This document shows, piece by piece, positions 44,805 to 54,878 of a stretch of DNA of 64,000 nt. Origin of the DNA: Pelobium manganitolerans (GTDB lineage Bacteria; Bacteroidota; Bacteroidia; Sphingobacteriales; Sphingobacteriaceae); the NCBI RefSeq assembly GCF_003609575.1, contig NZ_MBTA01000027.1, forward strand, positions 240,458 to 304,457. The letters are read 5' to 3'. Both the position numbers and the translations under genes were made by a program. The notes below the pieces were generated by a model. The model searched no databases. It was not told the origin of the DNA and saw only the letters and a program-made list of their open reading frames with translations. Numbering within the stretch: the first letter of the stretch is position 1; every line of letters starts with the position of its first letter.

Positions 44805-47465
44805 TTAAAATTGGTTATAAAACTCTCTGCGTTTGCTCAGTTTCAAATCTTGCAAAATAGAAGATTTAACACGCAAATCCACGCTGTAACTTTGGTAAGG
44901 ACCAAAAGGAATCCAACGGACGGACATGTCCCAACAGTGCAAATCGCGATAGATGGAGAAAGAAGTTAAGCTGATGGCGTTGTTACGGAAATCGTAGCCG
45001 GTATTAAACTGCACTTTCCACTTGGGTGTAAGGTTAAAATCGCCGTTGGCGTTTAAAGTTTGTACAATTTGGCGTTGCAAGCCCGTATTGCTATAATTGA
45101 AATTGTAATAGAAACTAAGGTTCCATGGAATGTTGAAATCAACGAAAGCGTTGGCATTGCGACTGATTTGTTGCAGCTGATCTGCCTGTTGGGCGTTTAC
45201 ACGGCTAAATAAATCGCTGTTGTTTTGCTGTGGCGGATTGTTTGATTTATTGTTTTTGCCCAGCGAATTGGAGTTTAAGCTGTAATCAAAAGAAAAGTTA
45301 AAATTGGTTAAACGCGGTAATTTCCCGTCTTCCCAGCGATAACGGTCAATATCTTTGCCTACTAACCTACCACTTACGGTCTCGGTATAAAAAACGTAAG
45401 GGTTTAATGTTCCAGAAAAACTAACGCCCAACTTCTCGGTAAAAAAAGTTCGTCCTCCAAAGCTTAACTGCGACAGCTTCATGCTATCGGCCACAAAATT
45501 ATAGGAGCCGTTGATAGACAAGCCTTGCAGAATAGGAATTTTCTTGACGCCGTTGTTGGTGGTATCCTTGGAACTTCGGACTTTAATTTCAATATTATTA
45601 TCCAAACCAAAGTTAATTGCCGCACTCCGTCCGTTGCCCGGCCCGCCGTATAAACCATTCTCAAAAATAGAATAAGCACGTTTTTCGCCGTATTGGTTTA
45701 CCTGCAAGCTATCATAATAACCAAACTGGGGCTTACCGAAATCTGGGCGGTAAGAGAAACCGATATTAGGCGTCAACACGTGGCGTATGGCCATCAGCTT
45801 CCCCTTTTTGAAGTTAACCATGCCATAAATTTTGGTGTTTAAACTTCCGCCTACGCTGTATTCAGATGCTCTTCTGAACCCTGGGATGGTATCAATTGCG
45901 GTAGAATCTATGGTGCCTGTTGGCGTAGGACGTGCCACGTAATGCTTGCGGACCGTTTGGAAATACCATTTCTCGCTGTAGTTGATGCTTTGGCTAAACT
46001 GAAAATATTTTAAAATTTTCGACGACATCGAAATCGGGATGTTGTGCTGTACCCCACTTCTGATTTTACGTAAGCTGGCCGGCTTAAACAACAAAGAATC
46101 GTAAGTGCTTAGCTGGTTATCGGCTTGTAGCGAATAGCCTACCGCTATGCGCTGATACCATTTTTGTTCGCCTACCCTATCTTTTGAATCGAAGGGGTTT
46201 AGGGTGGTCATGCTAAAGTTCAAACTCGGCAAGCTTAAAGAAACCGTACCGGTTGATAAATCTTGACTATGCGTTAAAGCCGTACTTAAACTGAAGGGCG
46301 AGTTTGCCCAGTTTTTACTATACGAAATACTGGAGCTTAATTGGTTTTGCACAATTTGCTGATAGCTGTAACCCGGCACATTACGGAAAGCACCGCGTGT
46401 ACTGGCATTCACAGAAGCACCAAAATTGGTGCCTGGCCTAGCATTAGGGTTTTGGCTGTGCGACCACCTGATTTGGAAATCTCGGGTTGGGTGCTCGTAC
46501 TCTTCTGTACCTTCTACACCGTATTTTCGCGATGAAAAAGAAAGGTAAATATTGCCCGAATATTTGTACCTCTTGGTGTAACGGCTAGCCACATTTGCCT
46601 CGTATGATCCTTTTGAGTAGATACCGCCCTTCATCGTCATGTCCCAATAATCATTTAAACCCAGATAGTAGCCAAAATCTCTCAAAAAGAAACCTAAAGT
46701 GGCATCCTCGCCAACTTGCGGTAAAATTATACCCGATGCCCGCTTATTAGGCTTCGGGAAAAACCCGAAAGGCAGTACAAAAGGCAAAGGAACATCCTCA
46801 ATTACCATATAAGCCGGACCGGTTACAATTTGGTTTTCTGTTGCAATACCTTTAGTAATTACGATACCAAAATGCTGATGCGGTTCCGGCAAATCACAAG
46901 TAGAGTACACCACGTCTTTCATGTGTAACTCATCGTTCTTTTGCTTCTTTATTTTACCCCCGGTAATGTAACCGCCGTCTTCCTCGGTGTAAACCTGATA
47001 AATCTTCCCTTTAGCGGTTTTAAAATTATAAAACACAGAATCGGCGGTTAAAGTTCCTTGTGCGGGATCTTTAAAAATGGGCAAACCGGAGAACCGCCCC
47101 AGCGAATCTGTGGTTCCTTTGGCAAAAACAGTATTGTCTTTGTAGTCCACTTTAATATATCCGGCGTCAATTTGCCTTTCGCCATAGGTGATACGGGCAT
47201 TGCCCATCAAATACATCACATTGTTTTTAACATCGTAAAAAGAAGAGTCGGATGCTACTGCCTTTATTACATCAGTAATTTCGCCTGCTTTAGAATTTTT
47301 TTTGGTCGTATCCGTTTTAACAAATGAAGTATCGGTTTTTACTAAAGCCAAACTATCTTTAAGTGCTACGGTCTTTAAAGTATCCTGCTGGTAAAATGCA
47401 TGAGCTTTGATACTAATGTTCACAAATAGTAAGACACAGGTAAAAAAGATTTGGTTAAATTTCAA
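44805..47465 (-). CDS. LptD/OstA-like outer membrane LPS assembly protein
   Basis: The open frame extends to 47780 but the first 105 codons lie inside the divergent amidase gene and look non-biological. The TTG at 47465 gives KFNQIFFTCVLLFVNISIKA, a proper signal peptide, and an 886-residue protein. An OstA/LptA-like domain (~70-190: NNVMYLMGNARITYGERQID, YITGGKIKKQKNDELHMKDV) is followed by an LptD-like C-terminal beta-barrel. No ATG is available between 47465 and the neighbouring gene's start. Bacteroidota homologues are annotated as putative LPS assembly LptD. Confidence 0.85.
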   Translation of the reverse strand: MKFNQIFFTCVLLFVNISIKAHAFYQQDTLKTVALKDSLALVKTDTSFVKTDTTKKNSKAGEITDVIKAVASDSSFYDVKNNVMYLMGNARITYGERQIDAGYIKVDYKDNTVFAKGTTDSLGRFSGLPIFKDPAQGTLTADSVFYNFKTAKGKIYQVYTEEDGGYITGGKIKKQKNDELHMKDVVYSTCDLPEPHQHFGIVITKGIATENQIVTGPAYMVIEDVPLPFVLPFGFFPKPNKRASGIILPQVGEDATLGFFLRDFGYYLGLNDYWDMTMKGGIYSKGSYEANVASRYTKRYKYSGNIYLSFSSRKYGVEGTEEYEHPTRDFQIRWSHSQNPNARPGTNFGASVNASTRGAFRNVPGYSYQQIVQNQLSSSISYSKNWANSPFSLSTALTHSQDLSTGTVSLSLPSLNFSMTTLNPFDSKDRVGEQKWYQRIAVGYSLQADNQLSTYDSLLFKPASLRKIRSGVQHNIPISMSSKILKYFQFSQSINYSEKWYFQTVRKHYVARPTPTGTIDSTAIDTIPGFRRASEYSVGGSLNTKIYGMVNFKKGKLMAIRHVLTPNIGFSYRPDFGKPQFGYYDSLQVNQYGEKRAYSIFENGLYGGPGNGRSAAINFGLDNNIEIKVRSSKDTTNNGVKKIPILQGLSINGSYNFVADSMKLSQLSFGGRTFFTEKLGVSFSGTLNPYVFYTETVSGRLVGKDIDRYRWEDGKLPRLTNFNFSFDYSLNSNSLGKNNKSNNPPQQNNSDLFSRVNAQQADQLQQISRNANAFVDFNIPWNLSFYYNFNYSNTGLQRQIVQTLNANGDFNLTPKWKVQFNTGYDFRNNAISLTSFSIYRDLHCWDMSVRWIPFGPYQSYSVDLRVKSSILQDLKLSKRREFYNQF

Positions 47466-47481
47466 AATCGATAAAGAATAA

Positions 47482-47489
47482 TATTTTTG
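47482..47489 (+). promoter_or_regulatory. Candidate -7 element of the amidase-mlaD operon
   Basis: TATTTTTG lies 34 bp before the amidase ATG in the 58-bp divergent spacer shared with lptD. The -33 side is unclear. Confidence 0.45.
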
Positions 47490-47523
47490 CAAACAAAACG
47501 TACCCAAAAAACGCCCAAAATTA

Positions 47524-48384
47524 ATGAAAATTACAACATCAAGAAGGTTTATTAAATGTTTAATGCTAACAGGTTGCTGTTGGTTATTGTTCAGTTCTCT
47601 TAAATCGGACGGTGAAAAAAACAAATTATCCACAATTACAAAAATTAAAACAATTGTGATTGATGCCGGCCACGGGGGCGAGGACGGTGCCACACGTGGC
47701 GCCTTCTCTAGAGAAAAAGATGTAGCGTTGGAAGTCTCCTTAAAACTGGGCAAAGCTATAGAGGAAAAACTGCCTGGCACAAGAGTGGTTTACACCAGAA
47801 AAACAGATGTTTTTGTAAAATTGTACGACCGTATCGGCATTGCTAACCGCGAAAAAGCAGATTTATTTATATCTGTCCACTGTAACTCGATGCCTTTGGT
47901 ACGCCGCAGATTTGTGGTAAATGGCAAAGCGGTTTATAGAAGCATACCCAACCCAGATACCAGAGGAACCGAAACTTTTGTTGCGGGTTACAACCGTTTG
48001 GCAGAACAGGATGTTGCTATACGCGAAAATGCCTCTATCCTGCTAGAGAAAGACTATAAAAACAATTACGACGGATTTGACCCTAATGACCCAGAAAGCT
48101 ATATTATCTTTTCTTTAATGAAAAACGCGTTCCGCGATCAAAGCATAAAACTGGCATCATTAGTGCAAGAAGAGTACAAAAAATCGGGCCGCGTAGATAG
48201 AGGCGTTAAAGAGCAAGGACTGGCGGTGTTACAAAGGGCCGGAATGCCCGCAATATTAACCGAAATAGGTTTTATCAGCAATCCCGAAGAAGAAAAATAC
48301 ATGAACTCTGCCAGTGGCCAGGCAGAAATTGTAGACAATATTTTAACAGCAATTGTGCGCTACAAAAACCAGATTGAAAATTAA
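47524..48384 (+). CDS. N-acetylmuramoyl-L-alanine amidase (Amidase_3)
   Basis: The 286-residue exported or membrane-anchored protein has zinc ligands His50 (IDAGHGGEDG), Glu64 (SREKDVA) and His119 (ISVHCNSM), and the catalytic Glu in ILTEIGFISNPEE. Amidase_3 enzymes cut peptidoglycan between MurNAc and L-Ala. The N-terminus MLTGCCWLLF carries a lipobox-like LTGC, so lipoprotein or uncleaved anchor are both possible. The ~60-residue insert after His119 may be the regulatory helix region. It precedes mlaD by ~22 bases. Confidence 0.9.
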   Translation: MKITTSRRFIKCLMLTGCCWLLFSSLKSDGEKNKLSTITKIKTIVIDAGHGGEDGATRGAFSREKDVALEVSLKLGKAIEEKLPGTRVVYTRKTDVFVKLYDRIGIANREKADLFISVHCNSMPLVRRRFVVNGKAVYRSIPNPDTRGTETFVAGYNRLAEQDVAIRENASILLEKDYKNNYDGFDPNDPESYIIFSLMKNAFRDQSIKLASLVQEEYKKSGRVDRGVKEQGLAVLQRAGMPAILTEIGFISNPEEEKYMNSASGQAEIVDNILTAIVRYKNQIEN

Positions 48385-48406
48385 GGATTAACTAAACGCT
48401 ATACAT

Positions 48407-49351
48407 TTGAAAATCTCTAACGAAACTAAAGTGGGCATACTTACCGCCCTTGCTATAGCCATATTTATTGTTGGCTATAACTTTTTAAAAGGCAATGATA
48501 TTTTCTCTAGCGAGAACGAGTTTTATGCAAAATATGATAAAGTGGATGGTTTGGCCGTTTCTAAACCGGTTCTGGTAAACGGCTACCAAGTTGGGCGGGT
48601 ATCTGCCCTTACTTTGTTAGAAAACGGACAGATTTTGGCCCAGTTTAAAATAGACCCCAAATATGCCATCCCTGCAAATACCATTGCCCGTTTAGAAAGC
48701 ACCGATTTATTGGGCAGCAAAGCTGTAGTTTTCGACTTGGGGAACAGCCTTAAATACGCTAATGACGGCGATACCCTAAATGCCAACGTACAGGCCAATC
48801 TGTTAGAGCAGGTAGAGCCCGTGCAAAAAAAGGCGGAAGTAATTATCTCCAAACTCGACTCTATGCTAACTTCGGTTAACAATATTTTAAACCCAAATTT
48901 CCAGAGAAACGTCGACAGAAGTTTCGCTAGCATTGCTAAAACCTTAGAAACCCTAGAATCCACCTCTAAAACTATAGACGGCACGGTCTCGGTGCAGTCC
49001 AAACGTATTGACGCAATTTTGGCCAATGCCGAATCTATCTCTAACAACCTGAAAAACAATAACGAACGTATCACGTCTATCTTAACTAATGCCAACTCGT
49101 TTACAGATCAGCTGGCGCGCACGCAGATACAAACCACTATTGACAACGCCAATAAAGCCGTTACCGAGTTACAAACAGCTGTAAACAAAATTAACAGCGG
49201 CACAGGGTCTATTGCGCTATTGCTTAACGACGAGAAGCTGTATAACAACCTTAACAATTCTGCGAAAAGTTTAGATAATTTAATTATAGATGTGAAAGCC
49301 AACCCAAAACGCTATGTAAGTTTCTCCATTTTTGGCGGAAGAAAAGATTAG
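48407..49351 (+). CDS. MlaD-family (MCE domain) lipid-transport protein
   Basis: It starts at a TTG (48407); no nearby ATG fits. One N-terminal membrane helix (VGILTALAIAIFIVGYNFLK) leads into an MCE domain (~35-115: YDKVDGLAVSKPVLVNGYQV) and a long helical C-terminal part. MCE proteins form periplasmic hexamers that carry phospholipids between membranes. No MlaE/F gene is adjacent here. It probably shares the amidase transcript and ends at a clear terminator. Confidence 0.88.
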   Translation: MKISNETKVGILTALAIAIFIVGYNFLKGNDIFSSENEFYAKYDKVDGLAVSKPVLVNGYQVGRVSALTLLENGQILAQFKIDPKYAIPANTIARLESTDLLGSKAVVFDLGNSLKYANDGDTLNANVQANLLEQVEPVQKKAEVIISKLDSMLTSVNNILNPNFQRNVDRSFASIAKTLETLESTSKTIDGTVSVQSKRIDAILANAESISNNLKNNNERITSILTNANSFTDQLARTQIQTTIDNANKAVTELQTAVNKINSGTGSIALLLNDEKLYNNLNNSAKSLDNLIIDVKANPKRYVSFSIFGGRKD

Positions 49352-49372
49352 GAAAATCAACGAAGATATTTG

Positions 49373-49402
49373 AAACGGAAGAAGTAATTTTTCCGTTTTT
49401 TT
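49373..49402 (+). terminator. Terminator after mlaD
   Basis: AAACGGAA, an ~10-base loop, TTCCGTTT and a T-run, 22 bases after the stop. Confidence 0.8.
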
Positions 49403-49515
49403 ATTTTGTATATTTTGGGCGCTTTAACACGCTTTCCGTTGTATCTTTTTGGCCCAAATGCCAAAAAGGATGCCACTGCAATCGTTAGCGCACCTTAGCA
49501 AGGGATTATACAACA

Positions 49516-50067
49516 ATGAAAACTGAAAAAGAAAAAATGATTGCCGGCGAGCTTTACAACGCCAACGATGAAGAGCTGGTAAAGGACCGCCGCCGAGCCA
49601 AACGCTTACTGCGCCAATTAAACGTGACAGAATATTTGGTTACCAAAACCGCAAAGCAGCTTATCCGCGAGTTAATCCCTAACGGCACTAAAAGCTTATA
49701 TATAGAACCTCCGTTCCATTGCGATTATGGCTACAATATTTTTTGTGGCGAGCGCGTGTATTTTAACGTAAACTGCGTGGTTTTGGACGTTGCTAAAGTG
49801 AATATCGGTAACGATGTGATGTTTGCGCCCAACGTACAAATTTATACCGCCACGCATCCAACAGATAAAGAACTGCGGAAAACCGTGGAGTACGGCAAAG
49901 AAATAAACATCGGCAATGATGTTTGGATAGGTGGAGGATCCATCATTTTACCCGGCGTTAGCATTGGAAATAATTGTGTAATAGGCGCGGGTTCTGTAGT
50001 CACCAAAAACATTCCGGATAATTCGCTGGCCGTTGGCAATCCGGCAAAAGTGATTAAAAAGCTTTAA
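49516..50067 (+). CDS. Sugar O-acetyltransferase (maltose/galactoside acetyltransferase type)
   Basis: The 183-residue left-handed beta-helix protein starts KMIAGELYNANDEELVKDRR, the Mac domain of maltose acetyltransferases. Hexapeptide repeats follow (DVMFAPNVQIYTATHPT, NDVWIGGGSIILPGVSIG) with the catalytic His in ATHP. It uses acetyl-CoA to acetylate sugars. It stands alone. Confidence 0.9.
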   Translation: MKTEKEKMIAGELYNANDEELVKDRRRAKRLLRQLNVTEYLVTKTAKQLIRELIPNGTKSLYIEPPFHCDYGYNIFCGERVYFNVNCVVLDVAKVNIGNDVMFAPNVQIYTATHPTDKELRKTVEYGKEINIGNDVWIGGGSIILPGVSIGNNCVIGAGSVVTKNIPDNSLAVGNPAKVIKKL

Positions 50068-50128
50068 CCTATCGAGCAAGTGCCCTAGCTAAAAACTTTC
50101 ATTGGCAACTTATGGCTTCACCTAAAAC

Positions 50129-50932
50129 TTATGCCTTGTTATTAAAAACATTGTGAATGATCGCGTTCAGCTCTTCAGAAACTTTGCCGTTAGTAGCCAC
50201 AATATCTCCGCTTTCTAAAGCTTTTTTACCTCCATTAAAATCAAAGTATTCGCCGCCCGCCTGCTGTACAATTAACAGTCCTGCCGCAATATCCCAAGGC
50301 TTTAAATTGTATTCAAAATAAGCGTCAAACCTGCCGCAAGCGGTGTAAACCATATCTACCGAGGCTGCGCCAATACGTCTTAAACCGTGGCATTTTTGCA
50401 TAACTGTGGTAAATAAGCTCATGTAATCGTCCTGTCGGCTAAAATCATAATACGGAAAACCGGTTGCCACCAAACTGCTGGCTAAATCTTTATTGTCCGA
50501 AACCCGAATCTCATTTCCGTTCAAATAGGCTTTGCTGTTTTTCCAAGCGTAAAAGCATTCGTTTTGCTTTACCTCGTAAACCACGCCCACCACAAGCTCA
50601 TCGTATTGTTTCAAAGCGATACTTACCGCAAAAGCCGGAATGCCATGGATAAAATTTGTAGTGCCGTCTAAAGGATCGATAATCCAATTAAACTCCTCTC
50701 CCACTTTATTTGATGTGCCCTCTTCTGCAATAAAACCCGCTGCTGGCAAAAGTTGAGATAAAGCCTCTACAATCATCGCTTCTGCGGTTTTATCCACGTA
50801 CGATACCATATCGTTTAAACCTTTATACTCGATTTTTGAGCTGCTAAAAATGGCGGATTCGGTACCGATGAACTGCCCCGCCTTTTTTGCAATTTCAATA
50901 ACCTGCTCACACAGTGCTTGATAGTTAATCAT
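50129..50932 (-). CDS. Inositol monophosphatase family protein
   Basis: The 267-residue protein has the two Mg-binding signatures WIIDPLDGTTNFIHGIPAF and KPWDIAAGLLIVQQAGG, and the Glu in IAEEGTSN. Family members hydrolyse inositol-1-phosphate or related substrates (also 3'-phosphoadenosine phosphates). Its start overlaps the gtrA stop by four bases (ATGA). Confidence 0.9.
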   Translation of the reverse strand: MINYQALCEQVIEIAKKAGQFIGTESAIFSSSKIEYKGLNDMVSYVDKTAEAMIVEALSQLLPAAGFIAEEGTSNKVGEEFNWIIDPLDGTTNFIHGIPAFAVSIALKQYDELVVGVVYEVKQNECFYAWKNSKAYLNGNEIRVSDNKDLASSLVATGFPYYDFSRQDDYMSLFTTVMQKCHGLRRIGAASVDMVYTACGRFDAYFEYNLKPWDIAAGLLIVQQAGGEYFDFNGGKKALESGDIVATNGKVSEELNAIIHNVFNNKA

Positions 50933-51396
50933 GTAGATTCTATTTTAAACGTGAAAAATTTGTGGATGTAATACGCCGCAATTCCTAAACTTAGGGCAGA
51001 TGTAATGCGCGACGGTGTAGGGTAAAAATCAAAAACTTCAACAAATAGTCTTAATAAACCGTAGTTGGCAAAAAACCCGATAAAGGCAATTAACGCAAAA
51101 CGGCTAAATTGCTTTTTGCCCGCCAAAGTTGATTCATTAAAAACCGCATATTTAGTGATGGCAAAATTTACTGCAACACCGCATGAATAAGAAACGCACA
51201 AAGATAAGGTGTGTGCGCTGGCACTGTACACTCCAAAATATACACGCTGATGCTCAAACAAAAAGTTAATCACAAAAAAATAAATGATTACGTCTGCCAA
51301 AGTTGCTATGCCCGCCGACATAAAAAATCTGACCAATTTATTATTAAGCGCTTTTGAGATAAAGCCAGATTCGTTTTTTAACGACGAAAAAATCAT
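50929..51396 (-). CDS. GtrA-family membrane protein
   Basis: The 155-residue protein has four membrane segments and the GtrA motif RFFMSAGIATLADVIIYFFV at the front, plus GVAVNFAITKYAVF. GtrA-like proteins are linked to flipping of lipid-linked sugars. Its start overlaps the lgt stop by one base, its own end overlaps the inositol phosphatase start, so this is an operon. Confidence 0.85.
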   Translation of the reverse strand: MIFSSLKNESGFISKALNNKLVRFFMSAGIATLADVIIYFFVINFLFEHQRVYFGVYSASAHTLSLCVSYSCGVAVNFAITKYAVFNESTLAGKKQFSRFALIAFIGFFANYGLLRLFVEVFDFYPTPSRITSALSLGIAAYYIHKFFTFKIEST

Positions 51397-52559
51397 TAAG
51401 CGACCGCCTTTCGCTTTTTATCGGCATTTGTAAATGCAATAATTCCCACTATACCCCCCAAGACCAATAAAGTAGAAATCAGCTCTGCTTGTGTAAAGGA
51501 TAAAGAACCCACATGGTATTTAGAGTTTACGCGGATAAGCTCCACAAAAAATCTTTCTAAACCGTTTAATATCAAATAAATAGAGAATAATATACCAGGT
51601 GTTTTTATCTTTTTACGGATGCTCCAAAGGAATAAAAACAACAAGATACATGCTACCGCTTCATAAAAAGGGGTCGGATAAACGGCTACGGCCAGCTCGT
51701 GACAAAACTTACCCTCGCAACCCGGGATAGGTACACCTTCATTGATTACGTTGTGCGGATATTTAAAAGACCATACCCAGTCTGGCGCCCAAGATAACCA
51801 GTCCGGTTTCGGATTTGGATTTGCAATTCCCCAATCACCATCGCCAGACAGATGGCAACCTATACGTCCTACACCATACGCCAACATCAAACCTGGCGCA
51901 GAAACATCTGCCATATGAACGGCTTTGATACCGTTTTTACCCGAAATGTAAAGCACGGCCAACGCTCCGCAGATTAAACCGCCGTAAAATGTTAATCCGC
52001 TAAAAGACAATAAGTTTTGTATCGGATCTTGAATAAACCTGTCCCAATACTCTAAATTATCAAAAACCTTTGCGCCAATAATACCAGCAATAGCGGCCCA
52101 AGCTATAAAAGTGCCCATCATCTGGTACGGATGCACTAGCTCTGTAACTGTTTTAGGTTGCGGTAAAGCTGTTTTTTGCTTATCACGATAGGCCCAGTAA
52201 GCAAAAACCGCAGCTAAAATTAATCCACCTATAAAATTGCCTTGTGCTGATAAAATAAAACCCTGCGGATCGTTTACAAACGCGGTGTAGTTAAGCAATC
52301 CGTAAAACAGCTTATAACCAATAATAAAACCAAACAAGCCGTTCCAAAAAAGTTCGGTATTGCTGGCCGGCAAACCAATCACCACAGAACGTTTTACGGG
52401 ATGCACCTGTCCTAGCTTTTCGCGCCGTTTCAGCTCTTCCGAAAAGCCCCAATAGCCGGCAATAAACGCTAAGGCTACAAAAAAACCAAAAGTTTGGATA
52501 GGTAGTGGAATGTTAACGCCAAAAAGATAATCAATAAGGTGAGATAAGGTTGGGAACAT
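51396..52559 (-). CDS. lgt: Prolipoprotein diacylglyceryl transferase
   Basis: The 387-residue membrane enzyme has about seven helices, the Lgt signature [18 protein letters not shown] (canonical form GRxGNFxN) and a PTPFYEA block near the end. It attaches diacylglycerol to lipobox cysteines. It is longer than E. coli Lgt (291) because of an N-terminal extension and a periplasmic insert after the signature, as in other Bacteroidota. It follows mtaB by eight bases. Confidence 0.88.
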   Translation of the reverse strand: MFPTLSHLIDYLFGVNIPLPIQTFGFFVALAFIAGYWGFSEELKRREKLGQVHPVKRSVVIGLPASNTELFWNGLFGFIIGYKLFYGLLNYTAFVNDPQGFILSAQGNFIGGLILAAVFAYWAYRDKQKTALPQPKTVTELVHPYQMMGTFIAWAAIAGIIGAKVFDNLEYWDRFIQDPIQNLLSFSGLTFYGGLICGALAVLYISGKNGIKAVHMADVSAPGLMLAYGVGRIGCHLSGDGDWGIANPNPKPDWLSWAPDWVWSFKYPHNVINEGVPIPGCEGKFCHELAVAVYPTPFYEAVACILLFLFLWSIRKKIKTPGILFSIYLILNGLERFFVELIRVNSKYHVGSLSFTQAELISTLLVLGGIVGIIAFTNADKKRKAVA

Positions 52560-52567
52560 ATAATTCG

Positions 52568-53887
52568 TTAATGTATCAATAGCTCAACAGCTTCGCTCAC
52601 GTGCACATCACCATCGGGCAAAATTTCTTCAAGCTTAACCATTTTTAATTCGTTCACCAAAACAGGGTCGTATTTGGCTTTTACTTTCACGTAGTTGGGT
52701 GTAAAACCGTGCATAAAACCTTCTTTATGGTCGGCTTCAAAAAGCACTTCCGCATCTGTCCCCAACTGAGTTTCGTAGAAGGCGCGGCGCTTTTTCTCAG
52801 ACAAAATATGCAACATCTTGCTCCGGTCCGCCCGTTGCGAGCCGGGTACAGAACCGGGCATTTCTATTGCTGGGGTATTTTCGCGCTCAGAGTAGGTAAA
52901 CACATGCAGGTAAGAAATATCCAAGCCGTTTAAAAAGTTGTAAGTATCAATAAAATCCTCCCGTGTTTCTCCAGGGAAACCCACAATCACATCTACCCCG
53001 ATACAGCAATTAGGCATTAAAGTTTTAATGGCCTTAACGCGATCCGCGTATAAAAAGCGCTTGTAACGTCTGCGCATTAAGCCCAAAATCTTGTCAGAGC
53101 CTGATTGTAAAGGGATATGGAAGTGTGGCACAAAACGTTTTGATTTTGCTACAAACTCAATTATTTCATTGCTCAACAAATTGGGTTCGATAGACGAAAT
53201 GCGGATACGATGGATGCCCTCTACCTCGTCTAAAGCTTTTACCAAATCTAGAAAGCGGTTTTCTCGTTTTCCCTCACGTAAGCCAAAATCGCCGATATTA
53301 ACGCCGGTAAGCACAATTTCCTTAATCCCAGATGCGGCAATGCTTTCCGCTTGCTTCACGATATTTTGGATGCTATCGCTGCGGCTCTCGCCCCTAGCCA
53401 GGGGAATAGTACAAAATGTGCAGGAGTAATCGCATCCATCTTGCACTTTTAAAAAGGTGCGGGTACGGTCGCCAAAGGAGTGCGACGCCACAAAGGTGTT
53501 GGCTTCGGCAATTGGACTATTATGGATTACCGTTTTCGGATTTTTTGTTAAGTCGCTGATGTATTCTACAATCTGAAACTTTTCCGCAGCGCCTAAAACC
53601 ATGTCAACACCTTCAATTTCAGCAATCTCTTGCGGTTTCAATTGCGCGTAGCAGCCAACAATGGTTACATAAGCATGAGGCGAATGTTTTAAAGCTTCTT
53701 TAACTACCTTTCTGCACTTCTTATCGGCATTATCCGTAACCGAACAGGTGTTGATGATATATACGTCGGCCGCGTCAGTAAACTCCACAGTATCAAACCC
53801 AGCCTGATTAAATTGCCTGCCAATAGTTGAAGTTTCCGAATAATTGAGCTTGCAACCTAAGGTATAAAACGCTACTTTCTTATTCAT
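52568..53887 (-). CDS. mtaB: tRNA t6A37 methylthiotransferase MtaB
   Basis: The 439-residue radical-SAM protein has the UPF0004 domain with cluster cysteines Cys12 (TLGCKLN), Cys48 (INTCSVT) and Cys79 (VGCYAQ). The radical-SAM triad is Cys152, Cys156, Cys159 ([17 protein letters not shown]), and a TRAM domain ends the protein. The CKLNYSETS start distinguishes MtaB from MiaB and RimO. It makes ms2t6A at position 37 of tRNA. Confidence 0.93.
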   Translation of the reverse strand: MNKKVAFYTLGCKLNYSETSTIGRQFNQAGFDTVEFTDAADVYIINTCSVTDNADKKCRKVVKEALKHSPHAYVTIVGCYAQLKPQEIAEIEGVDMVLGAAEKFQIVEYISDLTKNPKTVIHNSPIAEANTFVASHSFGDRTRTFLKVQDGCDYSCTFCTIPLARGESRSDSIQNIVKQAESIAASGIKEIVLTGVNIGDFGLREGKRENRFLDLVKALDEVEGIHRIRISSIEPNLLSNEIIEFVAKSKRFVPHFHIPLQSGSDKILGLMRRRYKRFLYADRVKAIKTLMPNCCIGVDVIVGFPGETREDFIDTYNFLNGLDISYLHVFTYSERENTPAIEMPGSVPGSQRADRSKMLHILSEKKRRAFYETQLGTDAEVLFEADHKEGFMHGFTPNYVKVKAKYDPVLVNELKMVKLEEILPDGDVHVSEAVELLIH

Positions 53888-53920
53888 AATAAACAGAAGC
53901 GCAAAGATATAAAAAATGCT

Positions 53921-54487
53921 TTAATCAGTTCCCCAACGGTAACTATCGCTGACAAAACCTGCCAGGTCAATCACACGGTCAACCACGGTTTGCGCAAGCT
54001 CTTCAATGGTTTGGGGTTTACTGTAAAACGATGGCACAGCCGGACAAATTATTGCGCCAGCCTCTGTTAAAGTCTTCATATTATTGATGTGGATGAGGTT
54101 TAAAGGCGTATCGCGCGCTACCAAAATTAATTTCCGACGTTCTTTAAGCACCACATCTGCAGCGCGGGTAGTCAGGTCATTTGAAATACCCGCAGCTATT
54201 CGACCCAAAGTTCCCATAGAGCAAGGAATAATAATCATCGTGTCAAATTTTGCAGAACCGGAAGCAAAAGGCGCCATAAAATCATTCTTCTCAAAAAAAC
54301 GGAACGGAAAACTGGCATAATCCTCATCTCCCAGTTCAAACCGCCATACGTCTTTAGCATTGTCAGACATCACCACGCCCACTTCTTCTACCTGACTTTT
54401 TAGTTGCAATAATTTATGTAACAGCAACTTGGCATATAAAGCACCGCTGGCCCCGGTAATAGCAACAACCACTTTTTTCTTTTGCAT
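53921..54487 (-). CDS. ubiX: UbiX-family flavin prenyltransferase
   Basis: The 188-residue flavoprotein contains VVAITGASGALYAKLLLHKL, FGSAKFDTMIIIPCSMGTLG-type block (SAKFDTMIIIPCSMGTLGRI) and RDTPLNLIHINNMKTLTEAG. It prenylates FMN to the cofactor of UbiD decarboxylases. Upstream lies the candidate small RNA with its terminator, so it needs a separate promoter. Confidence 0.9.
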   Translation of the reverse strand: MQKKKVVVAITGASGALYAKLLLHKLLQLKSQVEEVGVVMSDNAKDVWRFELGDEDYASFPFRFFEKNDFMAPFASGSAKFDTMIIIPCSMGTLGRIAAGISNDLTTRAADVVLKERRKLILVARDTPLNLIHINNMKTLTEAGAIICPAVPSFYSKPQTIEELAQTVVDRVIDLAGFVSDSYRWGTD

Positions 54488-54518
54488 GGCAAAATATAGT
54501 TACTAAAGCTTTGAAAAC

Positions 54519-54549
54519 AAAAAAGGGCCGAATATAAATATTCGACCCT
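54519..54549 (-). terminator. Terminator upstream of ubiX
   Basis: AGGGCCGAATA (54524-54534) and TATTCGACCCT (54539-54549) form an 11-bp stem with one C-A mismatch and a four-base loop, with six T on the minus side. No CDS ends here, which points to a short RNA. Confidence 0.8.
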
Positions 54550-54584
54550 ACATCTACCTATGAAAAACATGCCCTTTGGGAGGG
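54519..54584 (-). ncRNA. Candidate ~66-nt small RNA or attenuated leader upstream of ubiX
   Basis: A consensus promoter (54590-54623), a GCCCT-loop-AGGGC hairpin (~54571-54585), the single-stranded text GTTTTTCATAGGTAGATGTA and a strong terminator make up a complete transcription unit. No ORF runs through it on the minus strand; on the plus strand there is only a 12-codon ORF from 54560. It could be an sRNA or a leader that attenuates ubiX. Confidence 0.5.
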
Positions 54585-54589
54585 CACTA

Positions 54590-54623
54590 CAAATATAGAA
54601 AAGTTTTTATTTGTTTAACCAAA
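54590..54623 (-). promoter_or_regulatory. Consensus promoter of the candidate small RNA
   Basis: On the minus strand TTTG (54623-54620), 22 bp, TATATTTG (54597-54590): among the best Bacteroidota promoter matches found in the window. Confidence 0.65.
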
Positions 54624-54878
54624 TTTATTTGAAAAATTTAATGGACAATATTTTTGCATTTCGCATCTATAATTTCAAAACAATCATTAAAAAACACTTT
54701 AATAATCTAAAATTAAATTCATGTCTAAAAAAATTCATATTAACTAATACACAATCTCTAAAGTGTAAATTTTAAATAACTAAATAAGCCAGATGTGCAG
54801 GTACACGCTTAATTAGAAGCGTTCTAATTTTAATTTCTGATATTTGCGCACATCAAACAATAGACATATTTATTTTTT

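Larger units (their letters stand above)
54488..54878. other. ubiX-thioesterase spacer
   Basis: This 391-bp spacer holds the candidate small RNA with promoter and terminator (54519-54623). The rest (54624-54878) is very A/T-rich with no stable structure or gene. A TGATATTTG element near 54840 could be part of the thioesterase promoter. Confidence 0.5.

Noticed and set aside
47466..47780. N-terminal extension of the lptD-like frame
   Set aside because: It lies largely antisense within the amidase gene and precedes the real signal peptide; the TTG at 47465 is the sensible start.
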